64,000 nt of DNA from Volvox africanus (Eukaryota; Chlorophyta; Chlorophyceae; Chlamydomonadales; Volvocaceae): NCBI GenBank assembly GCA_030268105.1, contig BSDZ01000079.1:1116001-1180000 (forward strand), given 5' to 3'. Made by a program: the position numbers and the translations under genes. Below are positions 34,863-47,172 of this stretch, in pieces. The notes under the pieces are model-generated. The model saw only the letters and a list, made by a program, of their open reading frames with translations. It ran no database searches and was not told the DNA's origin. How positions within the stretch are numbered: the first letter of the stretch is position 1; each line of letters opens with the position of its first letter.

Positions 34863-37015
34863 ATGGCCTCACGCTGCATCCTGCGGCTGTGCCAAGCACA
34901 GGCCACGTTCCCTGTTGTGGCGAAGTGCGGTGTACCTTTTCGTCCGGCGACCTGGTACCAGCCCATTTATGCATACCGCAGCCGATTTATGCATGGTTGG
35001 TTAGTTCCTCGTGCAGTTTCAATAGATGGAACTAGCGAAACCCAAGGCTCTGTGGCGTCACCTAAGCCGAAGTACAACGTCAGGCCTATCACTAAAGGTG
35101 AGGGGCATAGATGCGGGGAAGGGGATCAGGGAAAGGTTGAGGAAGGGAAGGACGTGCCATGGCGGTAAGGGCATATCAGGTCCGCTGAGGTAGAGGATCT
35201 TGGAAGTACGCGGTCAAAGTATATGCATGTATACGGGCTTCAGACAGATGGCCGGCGTGATGGGGACGAGAAAGTGCGCTGCATCAACGCACAGGCACAA
35301 CACGCCGTATCCATGAGACGTTACTCGCTGCCCTGGGGTGCCCTCGATCGTTGCACGATATCACAGCTCCGGTTGTCGTGGTGTTGAGCTGCTTCGAAGA
35401 TGTGCGCCGTTTGTGCATCCGAAGTTCCAAATGTGACCTGGGAATTGTGGAAGGAGCACCTAAGGCGACCATCTAATGTGTAGCATACAATGCCCTTTCC
35501 TGAAAGCACATAACTTCGCCATTGCAACGGACTGCTGTTGTGCACAAGGGTACAAATTATGCCATGTGCTTTTTCGATATTTGGCAGAGGACGTGGAGAT
35601 ATCCTTTGCACGTTCAAGCGGCGCTGGAGGACAAAAGTAAGCTGTATTCGGTAAGCGATTATGTGCGGTAGATGCGTGTATGTCATGAAAGGGTGGGAGA
35701 CGTGGGTCGGAGGCTCATACATGGTCGTTCAATGCGGCAGCCTACTTGACGTCCTGCAATCCGTCCGGCAATCAGGATAATGCCTCATTTAATTGGGAGG
35801 ACTAAATCGAGGGTGGTCTGTCACCTGCATCAGGGTAAATAGATGCTAGGCGATAGAGATGTCCGCGCTGCTAACATGGGTAACTGGTCGGCCCTACAAT
35901 CTGCCTCACCTCAGTGTCAACAAAGTCAATACCAAGGTGGACATGCGCTTCGACCTGGCGAAGGCGGCCTGGGTCCCGGATGAAGTGAAGGATGCCATTC
36001 GCCAGCTGGTACGTGAGTTAACGACTCGTCACTATAAATTCAAATGCGCTCGCCTGCTGGGCATCGCCTACCCTGCTTATGCCTAGTACCTGATTTGAGA
36101 TAAATAAGGCCTCTGTGTGGTCCCATACAACCCGTAGCATATATGATGCAGACGACGAGCCTTGTGTGACACCGTTTGTCTTGTCCAAGCCTGACACTCG
36201 GGTCGTGTTGTTATACAGGAGAAAAATCGTTTCACAAGCGACGGCGTCCTGGTGATGCAATCGCAGCGGCATCGGACGCAAGCGTGAGTGAATAGAAGGT
36301 CGCCTCCTTGAGGAATGTGCAAGCAGGCTGGATCGTATATGCTTTAGTACTAAGTCATGGTTGTAGTGCATGGCTGCTGATGTTGCGCCATTCTCATGAA
36401 TTCCAGACAAAATTTAGACGACGCACTGGCTAAGCTGCAAGAAATCATAGAGCGAGCTGTCGATTACGTAACGCCCAAGGAAGCGGACCCCGAGACCATC
36501 AAACGAGTCAAGGCGCAGTAAGACAGGGCCGGACTGGGGGTGTGGGTAGGGACAAGGATCTGACGGGCATGCCATTCTAGTCCATCTTCGCCATGTTACC
36601 GTGCCCGCCATGACCTGCGTGATCTTGACAATTTGTGTTGGCACCTGCGGTAACAGCTTGTTTCCTGGCCGTGGTGTGTGAGAACCAAGGTGGGTTCTCG
36701 ACTCGCCGACATTCGAAGGATTTGAGTATCGTATGCAGGAATAAACACTGAAAAACAGTGTAGACAAAAACCCCGCAATCGGCTAAGCAGATACTGATAG
36801 GATTACAGAATGGTGATGGGGTGGTGTTTGGAACGAGTGGCTGGCTGGTGCTACAGGGCGCACCGTCATCCTAACCACTTTGTGTCATATTTTCATAAGT
36901 CCTGTGCCGACATACTACCCTTTCCAGGATTAAGGCGGGCAAAGAGAAGCGGCTCGAGGCAAAGAAAAAAGAATCCATGCGGAAAAAGGAGCGCTCACGG
37001 CACGATTGGGACTGA
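34863..37015 (+). CDS. ICT1: ICT1/ArfB-type peptidyl-tRNA hydrolase (organellar ribosome rescue)
   Basis: Six exons in phase: 34863-35097, 35588-35636, 35915-36008, 36219-36283, 36407-36517 and 36928-37015 (TGA), giving 213 residues. The first exon has a basic N-terminus typical of an organelle targeting peptide. Spliced exons 2 and 3 give SFARSSGAGGQNVNKVNTKV, which contains the catalytic GGQ loop of class-I release factors. Then come EKNRFTSDGVLVMQSQRHRT and LDDALAKLQEIIERAVDY, the rest of the RF-1 domain. The end is a lysine/arginine-rich helix, RLEAKKKESMRKKERSRHDW, the tail that ICT1/ArfB places in the empty mRNA channel. Expected action: hydrolyse peptidyl-tRNA on ribosomes stalled without a stop codon, in mitochondria or chloroplasts. 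Start taken as the first ATG (34863) before the basic leader. Confidence 0.85.
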
Positions 37016-38147
37016 GGAGCCGCCGTGTGCTGCAGAGAGCTGCTTCCCGCCCTCAATGGCAACTTGTCCTGCAACATTACCTGGGCTTCTACAATGGTTT
37101 TCCTCCTCTGCTAAATCACGTTGTATTCACTAAGGGTCCGAATAATCAGGTTTATTAGGAAAGTTGCTCTGGAAGCAAGGGGCGGCTTCCGGATGTGTGG
37201 GCGTGGACCAGCAACCCGTCAACTCTGCTAGGCAGTGATGAGGACACTTTCGGCGTGAAAGTGTCATCCAAGGGACATTTGGAGAAGAGGATAATGTGGT
37301 TGCATACCCCTCTGCATGCGGGGTATCAGGAGCGCATTTACTCCATCAGAGCTACGAGGGCGATAAACAAAAAAGGACGGGACGCGACTTGGCGTGTTGG
37401 CCACATCCGCACATCTTACTGCGTAAGAGTCCCGGCCCTTCCTAAGAGCTTAACTACTGAAATAACGGGAATGGTATTGTATGCCGGTGGCCACACTACG
37501 TACTTGAGGTTCAAAATTCCCCGTGGCGACCATGCCCTATAGCATTCCGTTGCTCACTACCGTTGAAGTTGTGGCGATAAAAAGGAGGCAGGGTCTTTCA
37601 CGCGTTGCACCATTAGCCTCACTCCGCCACCCTTATCACTGGGTGCGATAGCCAGCAGATCCCACTGGACAACCGGCAAATACTACATTTAGAGCCTCAT
37701 TCCTCACCCTGAGACACGCAGGTACACTGGGTGGTGTTCACTGCACCAGAGACACGCAGGTACACTGGGAGGTGTTCACTGCACCCCGCGTTCTAGCCGT
37801 GGCCTGTGCCCGCGAGGAACATGCTTGTAACGTCTACCTGTCTTGAAACATCTAAACATTACTCCGGAAACGCCCCTATTGTCAACTATTGATGAACCGC
37901 TCCCCACACTGAAGACGCCGTTCAACACATAATTAAGTTATGCGACTTCTGCGTGAGGATAACTTTGAAGCACTTCTATATTCTTTAAATTTCCACTTAT
38001 TGCAACGTATAGTCGCAATCCTTCCTGGCTTGTCCGAGCTAAACGAGTCCATAATGAAATTGACGTTTTCAGCACGGCCCCTGCCAGTGTCCGCCGCGAC
38101 ACGGCTCCTTGTCCGCCCTTGCTTGTCTGTTGCTTGTTTTGCCGCAT
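37016..38147. other. No gene recognised; contains a 38-bp tandem pair
   Basis: The 3' flank shared by the converging ICT1 (plus) and NAA50 (minus) genes. An open frame at 37195-37542 shows no signature. A 38-bp unit starting GAGACACGCAGGTACACTGG is repeated in tandem at 37711-37785. Confidence 0.5.
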
Positions 38148-39538
38148 TTAGGAGGTCAGTTTCTTCGTCAGGATGACGGCATCCGGCTGTGATAGCTTCT
38201 TGTAGTAGTCCTTCACCGTTTCCCCCCGTTGGAAGCCATGGCGCTCGTAAAAGCGGATTGCCTCGTCGTTGTCAATCTGCATGTAAGGGTATGTAGCACG
38301 ATGGCGCAAGGTAAAATACAGCAAGTACAATCCAGGCGCTTACCTAGCAAAATATGACCATCACGGAATGTGATCTCCCGCCCAAACCACAGGTAGTGAG
38401 GCCTTCTCATCACTGACCCACCCCGACCCACTGACCCACCCCGATCAGAGTCCAAGCAAACTCATGGACCCAGGACCCACCCACCTGGACGTGCACGAAT
38501 ACCTCCTCGATGTTGGGGTCATGTGCGCAGGCTGCTAAAGTGCGTGCCAAAAGCTTGCTGCCTGCGCAGATGGAATCGTGTTTGGCAGCATGGTTTAGAT
38601 TGTGCTCGTGATGGGACTCATGGTAATGGATAGTGGCGACGATGCTAATAAGGTAGGCATAAGGAACCGCTATAGACAGGGCAGGTAAGATGATGTCACG
38701 ATCTCAGAAATGATTCCGATCAAAAAGATGTTTAAGATTGTCGCAGGGGCTCCTTCCATCGCAGGGTAGGGCGAGAGGATGGGCAAGGCCGAGCGCGGAC
38801 GACAACGCGCATCCAGACAGACATGCCGACTTAACCTCAAGAGGTCCTTTGCAGCATGTACCGCCGAATAGGACACTTACCAATGCCGAGGCTGCGGTAT
38901 GGCGCCAGAATGCCCAGAGTGGCAATGTACGCCTTAGCTTTCCCATTATGCTGGCAAGAGGAAGCCGTGAGAGGCAAGCCATAAGGTATAACAGTACGGT
39001 AGGACACTAGGGTTATAACATACATGAACGTCCTGTATTGCTTCCTGATAACATATCAACAACATAAGCTAAGGTGCATATGATCAGCAGGGATGAACTC
39101 ATGCTTGAGTATGTTACAGTCCCCAGGGTTATACCCCGTACAGCTCCTTGTGCCAATCACCTGCTTCTCACAACGAGTTGCTATTGCTCCGACTAGGATG
39201 TCGTTGTGGAACGCTACAAGGAAAAGCCGAGGTTTTAGGACAACACAGACAGATCTACCCCGAGTCCGCCGTCAACGCCGTGCGACATAATTACCAAGCT
39301 GCGTGAGATCACCGCATGCCATGCATTGTCGGTAAATTTCATCCTTCAATAAGAAAGATCATGTACGATCAATAAAAGCGGGTAAAGGTCCTAACTCCCG
39401 AGGATTGGATGCTTGGGGCTCTCTACTGTCACATACCGCATATTTAACAGGAAAAATGACGTTATTTAAAAGTTTTAATTGGTCCAAATTCTTCTCTCTT
39501 ACGACATCGAACGAGACAGCCAACTCGTGCTTTACCAT
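38148..39538 (-). CDS. NAA50: N-alpha-acetyltransferase 50 (NatE catalytic subunit)
   Basis: Six exons in phase: 39538-39437, 39343-39295, 39213-39161, 38950-38881, 38561-38485 and 38276-38148 (TAA). They give 159 residues, close to the roughly 170 usual for NAA50. It reads VREKNLDQLKLLNNVIFPVK at the start, matching the NAA50 substrate-binding segment. Then come DEIYRQCMACGDLTQLAF, HNDILVGAIATRCEKQ, and AYIATLGILAPYRSLGIG with the acetyl-CoA-binding RxxGIG loop. EVFVHVQ, DNDEAIRFYERHGFQR and VKDYYKKLSQPDAVIL complete the GNAT fold. It acetylates N-terminal Met followed by hydrophobic residues on nascent chains together with NAA10/NAA15. Start: ATG at 39538; an in-frame ATG 15 bases upstream is possible. 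Confidence 0.9.
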
Positions 39539-39998
39539 GGCGTCCAAGAGCAAAAGGATCCGTGTCTGAAAAGATACTGTTAGTCAAATAGCTGCAAAAT
39601 TAAGATACGTTTCATCCTGTCATAAAACTAACGAAAATCTGTCGACGTGCACTTAGCATAAGGCCCTATCGGCCGACTTCCTGACTTCCATGACTGTGCC
39701 TCCAAGCTCACACGCTCGATACTTGATAGTCCTACACACGCAGGGCTCAAGAGTTAGCATATCACCTTTAAAACCTAGCACACCGTCACCCTTGTATTAC
39801 TTGTTTGCCCCGCGGGAATGGCGGCTAAATAACAAGGTTTTTCATCCAGTCAGTTCAATGGTTATCATTATGCATTATAAGTTATTGAAACCGTACTTGG
39901 AATTGTTGGGGTGGCGGAGGATGAGCTGGGGCCGAACGATTTGAAAGCGCAAGCCGCACGGTGAACAAGGACAGATCAAGCCCGAGTAGGCGAGAGCC
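39539..39998. promoter_or_regulatory. Divergent region between NAA50 and the DEDDy exonuclease gene
   Basis: About 460 bases between two oppositely directed start codons (39538 minus, 39999 plus), so both promoters should lie here. No specific element could be named. Confidence 0.4.
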
Positions 39999-42900
39999 AT
40001 GATGTCACGGCAGCTTTACATTGGAAACGGCGGCGCGCACCACACCTGGCTCGATAAGACGCAGGGAGTTGTACTGCTCACAGGTCAGGTACACTACGCT
40101 CTGCGCCACTACTCACCCGTGTCGCATCGCGGCAAGAATGTCGCCTGCAGCTTTGGCGGCGGGTCCAGAGCGGACCCTATGGACCCACATGCGACGGCAG
40201 AACCAGCCAGCCATGCCGCATCTCGACTCACCCCTGATCAGGCCACCGAGCTGCCAGCCCCTCCAGGAAGATCTGAAATCACAAAACCCCCGGCATCACG
40301 AGACGGAGAGTGGGAGCGGGAAGGTCTCCAGCCGCTCGATGCTGAAGCCACAAACATGCTCAACGGCAGTAGCAGGATTAGGGTTGAGCCTGTCAGTAGC
40401 AGTAACATTGGTGGCATGAATGGCCCCACCTATAGCAGCCCTGGTGGCGGCCGCCGCCGCCGCCGTGCTGGTGGCGGCACCAGCTTGGATGACGAGGAAG
40501 GCACTTGGGACTTTGAGACTTACTATGACGAAAGAACCAAGAACGATGACGGTGGTGTGGCAGAAGCGGCCGCTGCGGGCGCTGGCGCCTCGTCCTCCAC
40601 AGGTTTCCGAGATCCTGATGTCTTTATCGCTCGCTCTGGATCCCTGGGGAGAGGGCTGCCCTTAACCCAGCGGGACAGCAACGACGATGACGAGGCCGGT
40701 AGCCCTGCAGAGGTTTGGTCCCAGCGGGGGGGACGAGACGGTCGTGGCCGACGCTGGTGGGAGCACGACTGGGAATATGGTGGAGACCGCAACGGAAATG
40801 ACCGGGCTCCAGGGTCTCGGGCTCCAGGGTCTCGGGCTCCAGGGTCTCGGGCTCCAGGGTCTCGGGCTCGCGTTTGGCTGCGAGCTAGTGACCCGGGTAG
40901 CGGTCTGGACATTGGGGAGTGGGGCGACACGGAGCTTGACGACCTCCAAAGTGTTGATGGCATCCAGATGCGTGGGGGCGGCATGGGCGGCGACGTGGGG
41001 GGCGGTATGGGCGACCGTCATGATGGAGGTGGTGGCCTTCGTGGTGGCAGGAGGGCGGTAATAGCGTCCGAAAGCGCACTGCGACGAGATTTGGTAAGAG
41101 GGTGGTCGAGCTCAACCCTGTGTGTGTGATGTCTAACGTCTATGATGTTTTGCACTTCTACTGGCAATACACGTCCGCTCCAGGTAGGTAGTTTGTACTG
41201 ATCAATGTTTACAGCGATATATACAGCGAGAAGACCAAGCACGATCAAGTACGACCAAGTACTGATCGATGTTTACAGCAATATGCAAAACAGCGAGAAG
41301 ACCAAGCACTTGAGTTCCGGCGCGATCTTCTACGGTTCCGGCACTCGGTCCTTCTAGCTCGTGAGAGCCGCCAGCAATGCACATGCGGCGCTGCCTCGTT
41401 ACGGGCGCAGATCTCAGCGGTCGCTAAGCTTTCATGCCAACCCGCGACATGTCCACTTGCAGGCGGCAGTCAGCACGCGGCTTCCCAGGATCGGCTTGTC
41501 AGTTACGTTTCCATTGCTCCCAGCCAGCTGCATACCAGCGGTACCAGAGGCGGCCGCAGCTGCTACAACAGCAGTAACCCCGGCGGCTGTGCCGCTACCG
41601 CCATCACCAAAGCCGGGACAAGCCGGGGAAAGTGCAGGTTTCCAGCAACAAGCACCTCCCGCCACCGACATGGACCCTTCAGCCGGCGGCAATGCGTCTG
41701 CGGCGCCGTCGACGATGCCAACCGTAAGCCCCGAAGCAGCAGCAGCCGGCGGCCCCCATGATTGGGCGACAGTGCCATTATTGTATAGTTTCGGCCCGAA
41801 TTTCAAGCTGCTTGAGGAGGACGCAGTGCCGCAAGAGGTGCCACTTCCCGAGGAGCTTCTCGCTCTGACGGGGCGTCTTCCGGACAGCGGCGGCGGAGGG
41901 CGCTCCGCCGTGGATGCGCTGCTGCCGGGATGTACTGCATTCACAATTGCCGGTGACTACCAGATCCTGCTCGTGCAGGTACGGCCCGGCCGTAGCTGAG
42001 GGGGCCCATTTGGAGGTATGATTGACCATCCGGGCGAAGGAAGCCTAAAACGATTGATGGGTAATAAGTAGGGGGCGGGCATTGTAGCTTCACTTATTTG
42101 GGTGGTCTAAATCATATATTGTCTGTCATGATGGCGGATGGCGGAGGTTAAGGCTGGCGCTGGCGCTGGCGCAGCGGTCATTGGGCATCGGAAGGTGGCA
42201 CGATGGATCAGCAAATATCGCACATATATGATGCACTCCCACGCGTTCCCGGCTTTGTTTCTGGCAGCTCAGCTGTCATGCATTTCAGGACGTACCAAAC
42301 AGTTTCTCTTTTGGTCCCGTCAGCTCCTCACCCTCTACCGCTCTGCATTGACTGTGTGGTTGTTCCCCTGGTCCATGCAGAATTCCCTCTCTGTGGACAC
42401 CGCCGTAGCCTGGCTGCGCGCATCCGTAGGCGAGGATCGGGTTGTGGGAGTCGACGCGGAATGGCCACCCACGTTCAAGGCGGGAACTTCACCGCGACTG
42501 GCTATGTTGCAGGTGCGGATTAGAGGGAGTTTTGGAAGCATTAAGTCCAGCCTCAAAGGATTCAAAACGGGCGAAGGCTGCTCAGGTTAGGTCCATATCC
42601 CCCCTGCGGTGCGGTTTTGCGGCTCCGGGTGGTGCAGTGGGCTGTGCAGGCATGGGACCTTAGGAACTAATGAATCCAGCAGTAGGGCGATGGGCTGGGG
42701 TTGAGGCCTTTAGCGTAAATGTCCGTGTGAAGGATCGGCGCCAGAACCTTATTAATAAGCCCTGTGGGATGAACAAGCCGGGCAACCAGCGGAGCGGGAG
42801 CCCAGTGGAATCCAAACGGAGCTGGCCGTTGAGAAATGGATTGAGGGGAGGGGTTGGGGAAGGCCGCAGATTAGGGCGGCAACGGACCCGTTTTACATGT

Positions 42901-45359
42901 GAATGGAAACGAGGCGCACGGGGTCACAACCATAGTCGTGTCCTTCCTGTCACAACCTACATGTGTATGCACCCCCTTCCTGTGTGTGTGCACCGGAAGA
43001 GTGCACCATGTCCCCCGAGAGGCTAAGGTTGTGAAGCCTAGTCCAGCGCAGCTCAGGACCTGATTTCCCGCGTCCGGGACTGTACCCCCTCAACCTGGCT
43101 GCTTGAGAAGATAGTTGCTTTGACGATATATATGTGCGCACTGCCTCGATCCATAACCTCATTACTGAGCCATCAATCTTCGCTCCCGGTCCTTGCCCCC
43201 TTGTGTCCACAGTTGGCGTCTACCAGCCGCGTCTTGCTGCTGCATATCGCACAGATGAGGCGCAAAGTGACGGGTGCGCTGAGGCCCCATTCCGGGGTGC
43301 GGATGGGCTGAGTGCTGCGTGCGGTAGTCCAGAGGCGGATTGTGTCCTCGTGAGTGCAGTCGTGGGTTAGGTTGTTGCCGATTCGTAATCTCTGGACGTT
43401 GTGTTCATAACATATCCAACCAAGTATGAGGCGTCATTCCTTCAACCAATGGCCCCATGCCTCGGCAGAACGCCTATCTATATCCATATCTATACCCCTA
43501 TCCATGTCCATCTCCATATACGTCGCCCAGTACCCGGCTGTTTTTTCGGGCTGCTGTTTCTACTCTCTGCGGCGTTCACTCCCCGCCTCCACGGCCTCTC
43601 CACCACCCGGCCTCCTCCCTCAATTCGACAGCTCCCGGAGGTCCTATCCACTCGCTTCTGTCCGACGCCTCGCTGACCTGGGTGGGCTCCGGCTGGGGCC
43701 ATTCCGACCGCTTCGTGATGATGGAAGCATTCGGTAACGCGGCGCTGCCACCGGCGGTGGTGGACGTGCAAGTGGCGGCGCGTGCGGCGGGTTGGCCCCG
43801 CGTGGGGCTGCTGGGGCTAGTAAACGACTTGATGGGCGTGAGTGAGTTCCAGAAGCCCCGCAAGCTAAGCATGTGTAATTGGGCGGCGGCCACCATGTCA
43901 GGGCGGCAGGTAGGGCTGAACAGAGGAGTATAATGAAGGGGGAGAGGGTGCTTAAGGGCGGTGTTAGATTCTCTGGATGGAGAGGAATTCAGCTTTTGCT
44001 TAAAGCCTCTTTCGGCACCACCTCAGGCCCCCTCCCGACTAGCCGACAGCGGTAGTGGGGCACCTGGAAAGGAAGTCAAGTGCTTCGAATGGCAGGGATG
44101 CAGGCGCTGCAACGCCCTGGGCTGGATTCTCTGTATGATGTGTATCGTAAGGCCCCGCCCCCTCTTTAATTACCTCCATGCCGCCAATCTTTAGATCCGG
44201 TATGCCGCTCTGGACGCGCTGTTGCCGCTCATTCTGCTGCGGCAGCTGCGTCTCTTCGCCGCCATGCCGGGCCTCCGCTGCAGCTTTTGCAAGCAGGTGC
44301 GAATGATAGGGGTGGGGGTGGGGGGGTGAGGGTTTGGCATGAGTACACGTTATGACTCTGTCATCTACCTGCACGTGTTGCGTTTCTACCGGTGGGGTCA
44401 TGTGGTTCACCGAGGGAATCAAACTAAGGGGCAGAGATTGAACCGTATTGCTATGCGGCCTTGCGCTGAAGCCTATGAACGTGATCTTTAAGCAGACCAT
44501 CTCGAGTTGCATGTCCTTGATGTCCTTGCATGTGGAGTGCAGCCGGTATTCTGATATAAATACCTTAACGGACATGCGCACGTTGCATCTTGGCTGCGTG
44601 CATATACTCCGTGACCTGAACTTAGCGGATCGCCTTCCCTTCCTGTGGCTTCTGGCTTGCCGCATCTTCCACAAATGACCCTTCACCCAGGCGATGCATG
44701 CGCCATTACAGCACGAGCACATCCCGCCGGCGCCAAGTGGCTCGCTTCCCGTGTGCGAGCACTGTGGTCGAACGATTCGGCGGTTTTCGGTCGATGAAAG
44801 CAGCTGTGATATCTCGATGGATGAGGTTGTTGGGGTGCAGCCGGCTGACGTTCAGCTTCAGGCCAGAGCCCCCACGCACGTTAGCCCTTCGGCCGCCAGG
44901 CCGGCTTCCAAAGCTGGCTCGCTTCGGACCTACCTGCAAAGCGTAGTAGAGGGAAGACAGTTGCAACGGCGAACGATGGGGCAGAGGGTCCTGAGACACC
45001 GAAGACTGTTCTCTTCTCACGACACGAACGCAGGTTCGGACCCAGAATTAGAGTCAGATTCGGGATCGGGGTCCGACTTCGGGGATGAGGAGGGTGAGAA
45101 CAAAAGCGTACGTTGTGGTGGCAAACAGCCGACCGCAGAGACCACGGCAGGCAAGAGTAAGGGTAAGCGTAAGAAGAAACGCACGGTGCGACCCGTGGCG
45201 GGAGGTGCTGCAACGCCGGCATCGTCGTCTCGTCAGCAAGCACTGTGGCATGCTTTTGAGGAGGCCTCACCGGCCGCTGCGGCGGCGGTAGTGTTGGCCA
45301 TGGCTGGTGAGGAAGGCAGCAGGGGGGATGCAGCGGCTCCGGCTGATGGGGCGCAGTAG
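39999..45359 (+). CDS. DEDDy 3'-5' exonuclease with C-terminal zinc ribbon (EXD/Mut7-like)
   Basis: Exons in phase: 39999-41093, 41463-41978, 42381-42512, 43213-43273, 43632-43909, 44195-44296 and 44712-45359 (TAG), about 943 residues. The border near 43273 is the least certain. The first 530 residues are disordered and Gly/Arg/Ala-rich, including an APGSR array. The nuclease domain shows motif I VVGVDAEW (DxE), then RLAMLQLASTSRVLLLHIAQ. Motif II is in WVGSGWGHSDRF, and motif III is RQIRYAALDALLPL (YxxxD), so it is the DEDDy class of RNase D/WRN/EXD nucleases. Directly after come CSFCKQ and, across the next intron, CEHCGR, a four-cysteine zinc ribbon; Mut7-type proteins also pair this domain with a C-terminal zinc module. 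The tail is acidic then basic (KSKGKRKKKRTVR), a likely nuclear-localisation signal. The RNA or DNA substrate is not determinable. Confidence 0.7.
40801..40868 (+). repeat. 15-bp tandem repeat in coding sequence (APGSR units)
   Basis: Four and a half perfect units of GCTCCAGGGTCTCGG inside the first exon of the exonuclease gene, encoding APGSR repeats. The 15-bp length keeps the reading frame. Confidence 0.9.
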
Positions 45360-47172
45360 GTGGATTAGGATTGGGTAGACTCGATAGAGGGTTGCTTGGT
45401 AGCCTCCGCCGCATCAGACAACAGGTATGACGGACCGGAAAATCGGCGCAGCATCCTTGCCTAAGCGTATGTTTACAACGGAGTGATTGGCGCCCCCGTT
45501 GCGAATATGGACCGGGACGCGGCGCCGGTCTCCAGTCTTTGGTGGCGAGCAAGGTGCTTACGGTTTGCAGGTAGTTAGCATTGCTTCGTGATTACGGGAC
45601 ACGGCGTTCCTATTTTGTTGTTTTTTTAAGTCACAAGCGCAGGAGAAGAAGCCTAGGACGAAGCAACCTAGATGGATGACATGCAGTTAGTGGACTTCCC
45701 AGTAATGGGGGAGAATATTTTATTTGTCTGATTTGCGCGCCTGCAGAGTATGCCAACATGACAACTGGGGAAGCTGCCTTGTTCTAACCTGAGGTCAGGC
45801 ATGGCATGGTGAGCTTGCTTACATTGACATATCCACCGGCAGTATCTATCGCGGTACTTACTTTCGGTGTGTGCAACCGAGGCGGATGGAAATTCCGGCT
45901 GTAAGCGTTCGATTTTTTGCCAACACTGGCAAGTAGTTTTGTCTACCGTCTGTACCCGGAGAGATTTCCTAGGTGGAGGTGTTGCTACACTTGTGCTCTA
46001 AAATAGGTGGCCAGGGATATTGATTGTCGCTTTTAAGGGGGCTTAGCTCTTGCTACCTCCAGGACACTTGAACGATACTTGCATGTCGGTGGCCAAAGCT
46101 GGCGGGACTCCTGCCGTGTCGTACACGCAGTGCCACGGAATGAGCGGCAGGAAAAGCAGGATATTGAGGGATATTGGAGACTCGGGCTCCCGTGGCTAAT
46201 GAACCCCGTTTGAGTCTTTCTGTCGCCGAAGGCTTCATCTCAAGCCTGTGCATATGCGAGGTTTACATGCCTCAAAGGATTCTACTCTACCCTAATTAAG
46301 CCTACGCTTGATGAAGCAAAACCATTTTGAGACAGTTCCTGTTATGATAGAACAAAACAACAGGAGGTGAAATCGAGGCGTAAGGCACCTAAAACCCTTC
46401 GTTGCTTGTCCATGCGTGTCCATGCAAAAAGAGGACACCAGCAGTATGACTTGCTTTCCTGTATAGCCTCCTTTTTGAATAGCAACAATAACCGTGGTTA
46501 AAGGGACGCAAGCGTATCGAAAGGCGGCCAACCTGCGCAATAGATGATTACAAAGAGGGGAAATCGACTTTGACTTGAAATCACCCTGCCAGGTACGTAC
46601 TGTCGTGTCCGACTACGGGCGGTCTAGGTCACGGGGTGTGCCAGAGCAGCCTGCGCAGGGTGTTTGTAGGTCCGTCGGTTAACTTGCTTTGCACTCCACA
46701 TCAACAGACCAACACTCAAAAGATGCTGGTTTTGAAGGAGGTTAGAGATTTCTTTAATAGATTATTTCTCCACAATATTTATGTTAAAGCCACACATCAC
46801 CGGAGGCCTCACTCTCGCCTTAGGTGCCATAATGCCCCAGAAACGGCAACCGAATTTAATGCATCGTTACGAGAATTCAATTATATTGAAACTTGCGAAT
46901 ATCATAGTGCACGCCACTTTAGAGAGCAAGGCGATAGGTGCAGCCTCAGACGGGCATATCCTCACACGTTTACAGGACGTTGGACCATGCCAATTTCACG
47001 TCTCGTATTCGTATGAATTTCTTGTAAAAACAGATACCAATTAACATCTTTATATCGGATTTACAAATACTTCAAGAGGAAAAAGCTGAGATGTAATCCA
47101 TTCCGGGTTGGGCCATTGCAATTTGCATAGTTATTTGCCAGTAGGGAAGATAACTTCACCAGCCGCAGGAAA
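45360..47172. other. Intergenic; AT-rich frames at 46723-47044 unexplained
   Basis: No exon chain is recognised. A TGTAA near 45900 could serve the exonuclease gene. From about 46723 an AT-rich stretch contains two overlapping plus frames: VLKEVRDFFNRLFLHNIYVK, then in the next frame HITGGLTLALGAIMPQKRQ and ENSIILKLANIIVHATLESK. They are intron-free and lysine/isoleucine-rich, possibly another fragment of bacterial origin, but I could not match them to a family. Confidence 0.3.

Noticed and set aside
37195..37542. 115-residue plus-strand frame
   Set aside because: No family signature, no splice partners, and it sits in the shared 3' flank of two converging genes.
43961..44194. An extra exon in the exonuclease gene between the motif II and motif III exons
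   Set aside because: Joining 43909 directly to 44195 gives the usual spacing NW...RQIRYAALDA and correct phase. The intervening frame lacks similarity.
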